DNA from: Thermoplasmata archaeon
GTDB lineage: Archaea; Thermoplasmatota; Thermoplasmata; RBG-16-68-12
Direction: 5' to 3'
Length of the DNA stretch: 8,754 bases
Assembly: GCA_013329855.1 (NCBI GenBank)
Contig: DUJI01000217.1
Span: forward strand, 1-8,754
Shown: one piece after another, positions 1 to 6,543 of the stretch
Layout: each line of letters opens with the position of its first letter
How positions within the stretch are numbered: the stretch's first letter is position 1
Position numbers and translations under genes: made by a program
The notes under the pieces: model-generated
Database searches by the model: none
Told to the model about the DNA's origin: nothing
What the model saw: the letters and a program-made list of their open reading frames with translations, nothing else

Positions 1-114
1 CACGCCCTGGTCCACGGGCACGAGATCGCCAAGGAGCGCTACACGATCCTCGGCGACACGGGTCTGACGGAGGAGGCCGCGGAGCGGCTCGCACGGATCA
101 CGAAGGTCATCTGA
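1..114 (+). CDS. egsA: sn-glycerol-1-phosphate dehydrogenase, C-terminal fragment (5' end outside window)
   Basis: The last 37 codons of a gene that enters from the left edge, ending in TGA. The visible tail contains [18 protein letters not shown] followed by [15 protein letters not shown]. From memory this matches the conserved C-terminus of archaeal sn-glycerol-1-phosphate dehydrogenases, where a stretch like RxERYTILGxxGLTxEAAERLAxxTGVI closes the protein. The enzyme reduces dihydroxyacetone phosphate to glycerol-1-phosphate with NAD(P)H in the cytoplasm, setting the stereochemistry of archaeal ether lipids. The zinc- and nucleotide-binding domains lie outside the window, so the call rests on the tail alone. 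The gene overlaps the end of the opposing RIO1 kinase gene by 8 bases. Confidence 0.8.
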   Translation, partial: HALVHGHEIAKERYTILGDTGLTEEAAERLARITKVI

Positions 115-868
115 GCACCCCGAACTTGTCGTGGGAGTCGACCAGACGGGCGATGAACGGCTCCGGATCCAGGGTCAGCCCGTATCGGCGGAAGTAGCCG
201 CCCAGGGCCCGCATCCCGTGCCGGAGCGCCTCCGTGGCCTCCGTGAGGCGCACCCAGGACGACGTCCCGACCCGGTCGATCCGGAAGCTCTCGGAGAAGT
301 CGATCCACCAGGGCTCCCCCTCATGGACAAGGATGTTGAACGCGCTCAGGTCCCCGTGGACGACGCCGGCGCGAGCCAGCGCCTCGATGCCCCGGAGGAC
401 CGCGGCCAGGAACGGCTCGGGCTCGTCGAGGCGGACATCGTGGAGCCGCGGCGCCGGGCCGTCCTCGCCTCCGAGGTATCGCATGGAGAACATGTTCTCG
501 ACGCGTCGGGCGGGCGCGGGCACGCGCGCGCCTTCTTTCCAGGCCTGCCAAGTAATCTCGAATTCGTGGGCTGCACGCCAGCCGAGGGCGTCGACCTTGA
601 TGGGTCCGCCCCCGCGGTGGGACGTGCGGTAGAGGCGGTACACCTTGACCGCCAGGGGCGCGCCGCGGTACCGGGCGAGATACACGTCGGCCTCCTTGCC
701 CGCGCTGATGAGCCCCACGACCTCCGTCGCGAGACCCGAGGAGAGGATGGCCTCCGTCGTCGAGCGGTATCCCGACTCGTGCAGGTCGAGCGTTCCCGCT
801 CGGATGCGCCACTGGACGCTCGCGTCCAGGTACGGTTGGTTCGGCATTCCTTGACTCTCGATGGTCAC
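107..868 (-). CDS. rio1: RIO1-family atypical serine kinase/ATPase
   Basis: A 253-residue protein with the RIO kinase core. It has the ATP-binding loop [10 protein letters not shown] (residues 54-63), the invariant lysine in AVKVY (K75), the catalytic loop HGDLSAFN (171-178, with D173 and N178) and the metal-binding aspartate in WIDFSE (D190). The N-terminus is short and shows no winged-helix domain, which favours RIO1 over RIO2. Archaeal RIO1 proteins are about this length. RIO1 proteins act in small-subunit ribosome maturation. The loop between the lysine strand and the next helix (about 79-97) looks shorter than in the RIO1 proteins I recall, so the autophosphorylation segment may be missing. 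The start is uncertain: GTG at 868 has no clear Shine-Dalgarno, while ATG at 847 has AAGGA directly abutting it, which is too close to be typical. The gene converges on egsA and diverges from the UPF0179 gene. Confidence 0.9.
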   Translation of the reverse strand: MTIESQGMPNQPYLDASVQWRIRAGTLDLHESGYRSTTEAILSSGLATEVVGLISAGKEADVYLARYRGAPLAVKVYRLYRTSHRGGGPIKVDALGWRAAHEFEITWQAWKEGARVPAPARRVENMFSMRYLGGEDGPAPRLHDVRLDEPEPFLAAVLRGIEALARAGVVHGDLSAFNILVHEGEPWWIDFSESFRIDRVGTSSWVRLTEATEALRHGMRALGGYFRRYGLTLDPEPFIARLVDSHDKFGVLR

Positions 869-922
869 GATGACAGCGTTCGCCCAGGCCAGCTCACGAA
901 CGCCGGAGAGCCGAGGTCGGTC

Positions 923-970
923 TCACAAGGCTCCCGGCGCAGCTCGGAAAACCCATTCAGACATCATCAC
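923..970 (-). other. Candidate 15-codon leader ORF with perfect Shine-Dalgarno
   Basis: On the minus strand an AGGAGGT motif (complement of 976-982) stands 5 bases before GTG 970, 8 before ATG 967 and 11 before ATG 964. The frame reads MMMSEWVFRAAPGAL and stops with TGA at 923. This is the clearest ribosome binding site in the window, yet it serves only a very short ORF about 55 bases upstream of the RIO1 gene in the same direction. It could be a leader peptide or an unannotated microprotein. Chance is possible in GC-rich sequence. It resembles no family I know. Confidence 0.3.
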
Positions 971-1066
971 CGGGAACCTCCTGGCCCACAGGACCGTCAC
1001 GCCGATACGACGGCCCCTAGATGAAGATGCCGCTTGGAGATCGCCGCGCCTCGGGACGGGCGTCGC

Positions 1067-1074
1067 CCTTAAGT
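1067..1074 (+). promoter_or_regulatory. Candidate TATA box for the UPF0179 gene
   Basis: CCTTAAGT is an A/T patch in otherwise very GC-rich sequence, centred about 35 bases before the GTG at 1106. With the usual archaeal spacing of about 25 bases to the start site, the transcript would begin about 10 bases before the gene. Confidence 0.4.
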
Positions 1075-1105
1075 CCGACCAAACGTTAGGCTCGCGGGGA
1101 GTCGC

Positions 1106-1540
1106 GTGGCCCAGATCACCTTGGTGGGGGAGAGGCAGGCGGTGCCGGGCCACGAGTTCGTGTATCGGGGACCCCAGCCCGAGTGCCGTGAGTGCCGGGT
1201 GAAGGCCGCGTGCCTCAACCAGGAGGTCGGCCGGCGGTACCGGGTCACGAAGACGCGGAACGTAAGCCACCCCTGCCTCCTCAACGAGGAGCGCGTGCGG
1301 GTGGTCGAAGTGGAGGCGGCACCGCCCGAGTGCAGCCTCCCCACGCGGGGCGCGGTCGAGGGAGCCTTGGTCGCGTACGACCCCCTCGTCTGCGCGAATG
1401 CCGCATGCCCCCACTTCCGCCTCTGCCACCCGGTCGGGATCGAGCCGGGAGCCCGTCTCCGGATCCTCCAGATCGGCCCCGAGCTGGACTGTCCCCTCGG
1501 CTACGAGATTGCGCCCGTCCGCGTCGCCTATTCCGAGTGA
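1106..1540 (+). CDS. UPF0179 family cysteine-rich protein
   Basis: A 144-residue protein matching the archaeal UPF0179 family, recognised from the pattern EFVYRGPQPECRECRVKAAC near the N-terminus, VRVVEVE in the middle, and a second cysteine cluster. Nine cysteines are visible (27, 30, 36, 57, 76, 96, 101, 107, 129). They include C-x2-C-x5-C and C-x4-C-x5-C groups, which suggests two metal sites (zinc or iron-sulfur). The function of the family is not established, as far as I know. The start is GTG at 1106, just inside the only likely promoter. The zinc-finger gene begins 10 bases after the stop, so the two are probably one operon. Confidence 0.88.
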   Translation: MAQITLVGERQAVPGHEFVYRGPQPECRECRVKAACLNQEVGRRYRVTKTRNVSHPCLLNEERVRVVEVEAAPPECSLPTRGAVEGALVAYDPLVCANAACPHFRLCHPVGIEPGARLRILQIGPELDCPLGYEIAPVRVAYSE

Positions 1541-1550
1541 GGGACGGACC

Positions 1551-1973
1551 GTGAAGGCTTCCCTGCCGCGGCGGATGACCCTGCATGCGATCGAGGCCGC
1601 GTTCCTGACCCTCGGCTACCAGGTGAAGCGGGAGACGTTCGACCTGGTCGCCTTCAAGACGCTCCGGAAGGGGCGACGGTTCCACACGCGGCTCGAGACG
1701 CACGGCCTCGAGACGGTCCCGCGCGGCGCGGAGATCGACCTGCACATCGACTTCCTCCGGGAAAATGCCCACTCCAGCTTCCATGGCTCCGAGGCGGAAT
1801 CCGAGCCCATCGCGTTCGAGATGGCCCAGGTCCTCGGCGCCCTCGGCCGCCAGGACCCGAACCGCGCGCGGCCGCGGGTGCGCTGCCCCGAGTGCGGCAA
1901 GGAGTTCGGGCAGGGCGTGTACCAGGCCCACCGGGCCGTGGTCCACGGTCATCCGGGGAACGCGCGGCTGTAG
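1551..1973 (+). CDS. Small C2H2 zinc-finger protein, function unknown
   Basis: A 140-residue protein with one C-terminal C2H2 finger: C112-x2-C115-x11-H127-x4-H132, in the sequence CPECGKEFGQGVYQAHRAVVH split around residue 120. The N-terminal 100 residues (HAIEAAFLTLGYQV, a basic strand-rich middle, then EIDLHIDF) look like a compact alpha/beta domain that I cannot assign. I chose GTG at 1551 because GAGGG lies about 7 bases before it. ATG at 1575 is possible but has no such site. The gene follows UPF0179 closely, suggesting co-transcription. A single finger with a separate domain could bind nucleic acid or act as a protein-protein adaptor, which is inference. The last 25 bases overlap the end of the opposing acetyltransferase gene. 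Confidence 0.8.
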   Translation: MKASLPRRMTLHAIEAAFLTLGYQVKRETFDLVAFKTLRKGRRFHTRLETHGLETVPRGAEIDLHIDFLRENAHSSFHGSEAESEPIAFEMAQVLGALGRQDPNRARPRVRCPECGKEFGQGVYQAHRAVVHGHPGNARL

Positions 1974-2395
1974 ACCGTGCGCCCCGTGTTCCGGAAGCCC
2001 ATGGCCTTCCAGAAGGCCGCGGCGGCCGCGTTCGTCGGGAGGACCTCCAGATCGATCTGGTCGATGTGCATCGCCTTGGCCTCCTCCAGGAGTTTCACGG
2101 CGATCGCACGACCGATCCCCCTTCGACGGAGGGTGGGCTCGACGAAGAAGTCGTTGAGCACGAGGACGCGGCCGAGCTCCGCAGAAGGCTGGTAGACCGC
2201 GAGCGCGACGCCCACGACGATGCGCTTCTCGCGCGCGACGAGCAGGGTGCCGCCGACGCGGTTCGTGAGGATCTGCTGCACGGCCCAGCTGATCCGCTCG
2301 GGCCGCGGCCTCACACCCTCCGACGCATGGTAGGCCGCGATGAGCCGTTCGACATCGAGCCGGTCCGGAGGTGCGGCGCGCTCCACGAGCACCAT
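1949..2395 (-). CDS. GNAT-family N-acetyltransferase
   Basis: A 148-residue single-domain GNAT protein. Motif A is visible as VLNDFFVEPTLRRRGIGRAI, with the acetyl-CoA pyrophosphate loop R90-x2-G93-x-G95. Motif B is LEVLPTNAAAAAFWKAMGF (117-134), where the asparagine and the phenylalanine-tryptophan pair are typical of the family. The protein would transfer an acetyl group from acetyl-CoA to an amine in the cytoplasm; the substrate cannot be told. I chose ATG 2395, the first codon of the conserved domain, because a TATA-like box lies about 29 bases upstream, which suggests a leaderless message. Longer upstream reading on this frame runs through moeA and is not real. The gene follows moeA on the same strand but appears to have its own promoter. 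Confidence 0.9.
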   Translation of the reverse strand: MVLVERAAPPDRLDVERLIAAYHASEGVRPRPERISWAVQQILTNRVGGTLLVAREKRIVVGVALAVYQPSAELGRVLVLNDFFVEPTLRRRGIGRAIAVKLLEEAKAMHIDQIDLEVLPTNAAAAAFWKAMGFRNTGRTVYSRAFPG

Positions 2396-2420
2396 GGGAA
2401 GTCCGCGAGTCGGGACTCCC

Positions 2421-2428
2421 GTATAAGG
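2421..2428 (-). promoter_or_regulatory. TATA box for the GNAT gene
   Basis: The minus strand reads CCTTATAC, centred about 29 bases before ATG 2395 in a 50-base gap behind moeA. This spacing puts the transcript start at or next to the start codon. A short inverted repeat, GAGTcgggACTC (2407-2418), lies between the box and the start. Confidence 0.6.
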
Positions 2429-2445
2429 ATTTTGCGCGCGCGGCG

Positions 2446-3702
2446 TCAGAAGAGTGTCACGCGGACCGTCTCGCCCGCGTCGACGTGGTCCGCGTCCGCG
2501 GGGATCACGATGTAGCCGTCCGCGTGGGCCATGGAAGTGATCGCGCCGCTCTCCTTGAACGCGGGCACGGCCTTCCCGTCGACGACGCGGACCGTGTGGA
2601 CTTGGACCCGACCGCGCGGGCTCCGGATCCGGGCCGCGAGCGGGACCTCGAGCGCACGTCCCGCGGGCGCGGGCTGGCGGGCCATCCGGCGCAGCATGGG
2701 CGCGAGGAGGATGTAGCAGTTGCTCAGGCACGAGGTGGGGTTGCCGGGCATCCCGAGGACGGCCTTCCCGCGGACGCGCCCCAGGGCCGTGGGCCGCCCG
2801 GGTTTGATCGCGACGCCGTGGAAGAGGAGATCCCCCAGGGAGCGCAGGGCGTCGATGACCAGGTCCTTCTCGCCCACGCTGGAGCCGCCGCTGAAGACGA
2901 CGAGGTCCTCCCGTCGCGCCCTGTCGAGGGCATCGCGCAAGGCGTCGAGGCGGTCGGGGACGCGGCCCAGGAGAACGGCTTCCCCGCCGGCCTCCCGGAC
3001 CGCCGCGGCCATCGTGTGGGAATTGACGTCGAACACCTGCCCGGGTCGGAGGCGGGACCCCGGAGGCACGACCTCGTCGCCCGTGACCAGGAGGGCGACT
3101 CGCGGACGCGCGTACACGGATACGTCCTGACGGCCGACCGCGGCGAGGGCCCCCAGCTTGGCCGGGGTGAGCCGCTCGCCCCGGGCCAGCACGCGGGACC
3201 CCTTCCGGATGTCCGAGGCGCGGGCAGACACGTTCTCCCGCGGACGGACGGGCCGGAACACGCGGACCACGTCGCGTTCGCGCTCCGTGTCCTCGACCAT
3301 GACCACCGCGTCCGTCCCACGAGGCATCGGCGCACCGGTCGCAATCTGTGTGCAGCGGCCCTTCGCGCCGCGTCTCGTGGGGACGCCCCCGGCGTGGACG
3401 TTCTCCTGGACCGCGAGGGCCGCGGGCGAGAACTTCCGCGCGCGGGACGTGTCACGGGCGATGACCGCGTAGCCATCCATGGCCGCACGGTCCGCAGGCG
3501 GAACGTCGAGGGGCGCGCGGACGTCCGCGGCCACGATGCGGTGGAGGACCTCGGAGAGGGGCACGGTCTCCCGGCGGCGGATCGGCACTGCCAGCTCCAG
3601 GCACAGGGAGAGCGCCTCGTCCAGCGGGAGGAGCGGCGGGAGCGGTCGCATGCCATGCGGCTCCCCGCGAGCCGGGGCGCGGTGGGCCGCCGCGGAACTC
3701 AT
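2446..3702 (-). CDS. moeA: Molybdopterin molybdenumtransferase MoeA
   Basis: A 418-residue MoeA, the usual length. It uses adenylated molybdopterin and molybdate (or tungstate) to make the mature cofactor. Visible motifs in order are DRAAMDGYA (71-79), ATGAPMPRGTDAVV (121-134), TGDE (207-210), SGGSSVGEKD (271-280, the MoCF-type substrate loop), KPGRPTALG (300-308) and LGMPGNPTS (316-324), then a small beta-barrel domain IV to the end. The frame is open further upstream, but ATG 3702 is chosen because it overlaps the moaB stop as ATGA and has GGAG about 9-10 bases before it. Translation is therefore coupled to moaB. A secondary start at the internal methionine (residue 18) is possible. No C-terminal MoaB or PBP-like fusion domain is present, unlike some archaeal MoeA proteins. 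Confidence 0.96.
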   Translation of the reverse strand: MSSAAAHRAPARGEPHGMRPLPPLLPLDEALSLCLELAVPIRRRETVPLSEVLHRIVAADVRAPLDVPPADRAAMDGYAVIARDTSRARKFSPAALAVQENVHAGGVPTRRGAKGRCTQIATGAPMPRGTDAVVMVEDTERERDVVRVFRPVRPRENVSARASDIRKGSRVLARGERLTPAKLGALAAVGRQDVSVYARPRVALLVTGDEVVPPGSRLRPGQVFDVNSHTMAAAVREAGGEAVLLGRVPDRLDALRDALDRARREDLVVFSGGSSVGEKDLVIDALRSLGDLLFHGVAIKPGRPTALGRVRGKAVLGMPGNPTSCLSNCYILLAPMLRRMARQPAPAGRALEVPLAARIRSPRGRVQVHTVRVVDGKAVPAFKESGAITSMAHADGYIVIPADADHVDAGETVRVTLF

Positions 3703-4199
3703 CGGTTCATCACTCCGACCGCGTGGGGCAGCTCGGGCAGGATGAGCGCCTCCATCGCGAGGCGGCAGGCATCGGGAGAGCCGGGGAGGCAGAAGACGAG
3801 GCGGCCGTGGTAGATCCCGGCCAGGGCGCCGGAGAGCCATGACGCGCTCCCGATGCGGTCGTACGAGAGGCGTCGGAAGAGCTCGCCGAACCCGGGCAGC
3901 GTGCGCTCGAAGAGGGGCGCGAGGGTCGGGACGGTCACGTCACGCCGCGCGAGGCCCGTGCCGCCGTTCGTGATAATCGCGTCGCAGGTCCAGGACGCTT
4001 GCTCGACCGCGTCCGCGATCGCCTTGGGCTCGTCCTTGACGACCGCGTAGAAGAGGACCGAATGGCCTCCCTTGAGCAAGAGATCCTTGATCAGCTTGCC
4101 CGATTCGTCCGTCTCGGGGCTGCGGCTGTCCGAACTCGTGACCACGCCGCATTTCACGGACGCGGGGGCGTGCTCCTTGTGCTGATGCGGGACGGACAT
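3699..4199 (-). CDS. moaB: Molybdopterin adenylyltransferase MoaB/MogA family
   Basis: A 166-residue MoCF-domain protein that adenylates molybdopterin before metal insertion by MoeA. The substrate-binding signature is clear: IITNGGTGLARRDVTVPTL (75-93), with GGTG at 79-82, then LPGSPDAC (138-145). CGVVTSSDSRSPETDESG near the N-terminus is the first strand and loop typical of the family. The chosen start, ATG 4199, gives a normal N-terminus of about 14 residues before the domain. Reading further upstream adds a proline- and arginine-rich stretch that crosses the promoter region and is unlikely to be coding. The stop overlaps the moeA start by four bases, making a two-gene operon in pathway order. 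Confidence 0.94.
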   Translation of the reverse strand: MSVPHQHKEHAPASVKCGVVTSSDSRSPETDESGKLIKDLLLKGGHSVLFYAVVKDEPKAIADAVEQASWTCDAIITNGGTGLARRDVTVPTLAPLFERTLPGFGELFRRLSYDRIGSASWLSGALAGIYHGRLVFCLPGSPDACRLAMEALILPELPHAVGVMNR

Positions 4200-4227
4200 G
4201 GACGGGAACGGAGAAGCCCGGCGGAGG

Positions 4228-4235
4228 ACAAAAGG
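4228..4235 (-). promoter_or_regulatory. Candidate TATA box for moaB-moeA
   Basis: The minus strand reads CCTTTTGT, centred about 32 bases before ATG 4199, and resembles the CTTTTATC box before the radical SAM gene. The A/T-rich palindrome at 4251-4266 lies just upstream of it. Alternative boxes within the palindrome would give a leader of about 20-25 bases. Confidence 0.35.
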
Positions 4236-4250
4236 TTCGCTCCGCGATTT

Positions 4251-4266
4251 AACCTTGTTTAAGGTT
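4251..4266. promoter_or_regulatory. Palindrome upstream of moaB, candidate regulator site
   Basis: AACCTTgtttAAGGTT is a perfect inverted repeat of 6-base arms with a 4-base spacer. It stands in an unusually A/T-rich patch of a GC-rich window, in the divergent spacer between moaB and the small hydrophobic protein gene. Position and symmetry suit a dimeric transcription factor. The regulator is unknown. Confidence 0.4.
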
Positions 4267-4453
4267 GATATGTCCGGCTTTCCGAGGTCTGCGCGACCAC
4301 GGTCGAGTCCCGCCGGAGGACCGACGAAACCCGCGGCATGCGGCCCGTTAGCGTGGACGGGGACGCCCGCCGCCCGCATGTAAGTGGGATAGAACTATCG
4401 TCGGCCATGACCTGGGGAGAAGCCAGACAACCTCAGAGTTGCGGTGAGGAACA

Positions 4454-4798
4454 ATGGGATTGCTGGAAGGAGTCATGCTGATCGTGGGCGGGCTGGTGCT
4501 CCTGACGGGGTCGCTGCACCTGATCCCGGCTCTTGGGAAATCTCTCGAGCAGCTGGCGAAGTGGCTCGGTGCGTTTCAGGGAATCATCGGCATCATCGCC
4601 ATCATCGTGGGCATCCTGGCCATCGCGAGCCTCGCGGGCATCGTGTTGATCATCCTCGGCCTGATCCTCGCGGTGAGCATCCTGTCCGCGCTGCCGGGCA
4701 TTGGCAAGTCCATCGCCAAGTTCGTGAAGTTCCTCGGGGCGTTCCAGACCATCATCGGCATCATCGCCCTGATCTTCGGAATCCTGGAACTCCTCTGA
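4454..4798 (+). CDS. Small hydrophobic membrane protein built from two 54-residue repeats
   Basis: A 114-residue, very hydrophobic protein that I do not recognise. It has four hydrophobic segments (about 5-24, 41-58, 60-80, 97-114). It is an internal tandem duplication: residues 4-57 align without gaps to 60-113, with 28 of 54 identical. Each unit is a hydrophobic helix, then a Pro-x-x-Gly-Lys-Ser turn, a short amphipathic stretch (KSLEQLAKWL and KSIAKFVKFL), then LGAFQ and an isoleucine/glycine-rich helix. There is no signal peptide of the cleavable kind and no cysteine or histidine cluster. ATG 4454 is supported by GGTGAGG about 4 bases upstream. It stands alone on the plus strand, divergent from moaB and convergent with the radical SAM gene. 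Possible roles include a small membrane scaffold or channel-like oligomer; none can be shown. Confidence 0.85.
   Translation: MGLLEGVMLIVGGLVLLTGSLHLIPALGKSLEQLAKWLGAFQGIIGIIAIIVGILAIASLAGIVLIILGLILAVSILSALPGIGKSIAKFVKFLGAFQTIIGIIALIFGILELL
4463..4624 (+). repeat. Internal repeat unit 1 of the small membrane protein
   Basis: Encodes residues 4-57. It matches unit 2 at 4631-4792 in the same frame, offset by 168 bases (56 codons). The best DNA match is the ATCATCGGCATCATCGCC stretch, present in both units. Confidence 0.8.
4631..4792 (+). repeat. Internal repeat unit 2 of the small membrane protein
   Basis: Encodes residues 60-113. LGAFQ, GKS and IIGIIA are shared exactly with unit 1, while many third positions and conservative residues differ, so the duplication is not recent. 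Confidence 0.8.
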
Positions 4799-4818
4799 CC
4801 GGTCGGGGCGACGAGTGA

Positions 4819-4835
4819 GGGGGAACCGTTCCCTC
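4819..4835 (+). terminator. Possible hairpin terminator after the small membrane protein gene
   Basis: GGGGGAA (4819-4825) can pair with TTCCCTC (4829-4835), with one G-T wobble and a 3-base loop, 20 bases after the stop codon. No T-run follows, and archaeal termination mostly relies on T-runs, so this is weak. Confidence 0.25.
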
Positions 4836-4892
4836 CCTAAATTCGGCGCACGAGCCGGCAGCCTATGCGAGGGCAGGGGGCGGGCGCGCGCC

Positions 4893-6518
4893 TCAGGATG
4901 CGACCGAGACGAGCGTCCGAATCCGTCCCGCGATCATGGGGTCGTCGAGGGCCGCGGCGAATTCGTCCAGGGTCGCGAACGGCCGTCGGCGCACGATCCG
5001 GGCGGCGCGCCTGGCCCCCACGCCCGGCAGGGCTTCGAGGGCCCTCATCGAGGCGCGGTTCACGTCGAGCGGGAACTCGACGGCGGTCACGGACCGTTCT
5101 CCTTGGCTCGTGATTGCGACGTCGACGAAGCGACCGGTGGGCAGGTCGTACGGCAGCCCGACGAGGATCGGATACGTGCCGATCTGGCGTCCGTACGTCA
5201 CGTGCCCCTGCTGGATCTCCAGGTACACGTCGCGCAGCACGGTCCCGTCCGGGAGGACACGCCGGAGCATCTCCCGGTCGATCTCGGCCCGGACGGTCTC
5301 CTTGAAGCGCCGGAACTCGGAATGCAGGCCGGTCGGCTCGAACTCTTGTCGCACGGGCCGCACCTGCCGGAGGTTGATCCGCCGGACCCAGAGGTCTTCC
5401 CGGAGGAGCCGTTTGAGGAATGCCAGGTTGAGATCGAAGGTCTTCCGCGTCTCGCCCGTGAGGCCCGCGACGAAGTTGAGCCCTGGCAGGAGGCGCGGCA
5501 GTCCGCTCTCGCCGCGCTCCCGGCCCACCGCGTTCACCATGCGGACGGCCTCGAGGCAGCCCTCCGCATCGATGTTCAGGTTGTTCGCCTCCGTGACCGC
5601 GGGATCCGCGGACTCGAGGCCGAAGGAGAGGATGTTCCCCGGCGAGGTGGAGCGCACGAGGAGTCGCAGGGAAGCCATGGCCTCCTCGGGATGGGCGATC
5701 ATCATCGCGGGGTCGCCGTTGTCCGTATGCAGAATCCGGAGCCGCGGCGCGGCCTCGTGGATTCCGCGAAGGAGAGCCCCGAGCGCGGGCACGTTGATCT
5801 GCGGCGTCGCCGAGGTGCCGAGGCCGATCGCCTGGTAACTGAAGAAGTCCGCCTGACCACCGAGGCGGAAGTTCACGACGCCCAGCTCGGCGAGCCGGCG
5901 CACCTCGGCTGAGATGCCCTCCAGGGGGCGGAACTTCGTGATGCCGTACTGCGGCTCGATGCAGAAGCTGCAGCCTCCGTTCACGTAGCGGACGCAGCCC
6001 TTCGTCGTGTCCAGCTCGGCGATGAGGGGCTCCGGGAAATCGGGGTGGTGGAGGACGACGTCCGCACCCAGGAGACCCCAGCGGTCCCACTCGGCCATCG
6101 TGCGATCGCGGTCCTCCCACTCGCCACGGGTGAGGTGGTCGTACACGCATGCGTCGAAATCGCGCATCGCGACGTGGTCGAAGGGTTCGGTCAGCGCCTC
6201 GTCAAAGAAGCGGAACCGGGCGAGGGGCCCGCCGAACACCCGCGCGCCCTGGAACGCAGACGCGTGGCGGAGGATCTCCTTCTCGCTGATGGGCAGGCCG
6301 CGGAGGTACTTGCCCGGGACGAGGGGGCCGGAGATGATGGCGAGCAGGTCGCCCTTCAGCGGCCGGCCACCCCGGACCTGGTCGATCGTGACGTACTCCC
6401 AGTCGTGGCCCGCATGAGCCACCGCGCCCGCGAGGTACCTCGGGTATGGGGAAAGGTAGGGCGGCACGCCGAAGTTGGACGGCTCGTCCACGTAGCCGTC
6501 CAGGATCACGACCTTCAT
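4893..6518 (-). CDS. Radical SAM protein with C-terminal helix-hairpin-helix (COG1031 type)
   Basis: A 541-residue protein. The N-terminal 165 residues (ILDGYVDEPSNFGVPPYLSP, then a Rossmann-like stretch) look like the B12-binding-like domain of many radical SAM enzymes, but I see no DxHxxG cobalamin ligand. The cluster motif is C175-x7-C183-x2-C186 in KGCVRYVNGGCSFC, longer than the canonical C-x3-C-x2-C. FRLGGQADFFSY (217-228), the LSFGLESAD segment (298-305) and LPGLNFVAGLTGET (344-357) follow the radical SAM barrel pattern. After a linker, YPILVGLPYDL leads to a small beta domain (about 450-484). The protein ends with a helix-hairpin-helix, MRALEALPGVGARRAARIV (491-509), a non-specific nucleic-acid-binding element. 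The architecture matches the archaeal radical SAM/HhH group whose function is unknown to me. An RNA or DNA substrate is inferred from the HhH. ATG 6518 sits about 29 bases after a TATA-like box. Confidence 0.88.
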   Translation of the reverse strand: MKVVILDGYVDEPSNFGVPPYLSPYPRYLAGAVAHAGHDWEYVTIDQVRGGRPLKGDLLAIISGPLVPGKYLRGLPISEKEILRHASAFQGARVFGGPLARFRFFDEALTEPFDHVAMRDFDACVYDHLTRGEWEDRDRTMAEWDRWGLLGADVVLHHPDFPEPLIAELDTTKGCVRYVNGGCSFCIEPQYGITKFRPLEGISAEVRRLAELGVVNFRLGGQADFFSYQAIGLGTSATPQINVPALGALLRGIHEAAPRLRILHTDNGDPAMMIAHPEEAMASLRLLVRSTSPGNILSFGLESADPAVTEANNLNIDAEGCLEAVRMVNAVGRERGESGLPRLLPGLNFVAGLTGETRKTFDLNLAFLKRLLREDLWVRRINLRQVRPVRQEFEPTGLHSEFRRFKETVRAEIDREMLRRVLPDGTVLRDVYLEIQQGHVTYGRQIGTYPILVGLPYDLPTGRFVDVAITSQGERSVTAVEFPLDVNRASMRALEALPGVGARRAARIVRRRPFATLDEFAAALDDPMIAGRIRTLVSVAS

Positions 6519-6543
6519 GGGTCGCGAACCATGCCGCCCTGGC

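Noticed and set aside
2371..3813. Long open frame on the plus strand opposite moeA
   Set aside because: Its product is low-complexity (Arg, Gly, Asp, His) and mirrors the codon pattern of moeA, which has every family motif on the other strand.
4273..4317. tRNA-like stretch with GGTCGAGTCCC and an outer inverted repeat TCCGGC/GCCGGA
   Set aside because: The T-loop lacks a base compared with the GGTTCGAGTCCC pattern, the stretch is too short for a tRNA, and no anticodon arm or 7-base acceptor stem can be formed.
4406..4480. Small plus-strand ORF from ATG 4406 before the small membrane protein gene
   Set aside because: It overlaps the membrane protein start in another frame, has no ribosome site and no recognisable sequence.
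4815..5912. Long plus-strand frame, and another minus-strand frame at 4837-6150, over the radical SAM gene
   Set aside because: Both overlap the clearly recognised radical SAM/HhH frame and show no domain; they are by-products of high GC.
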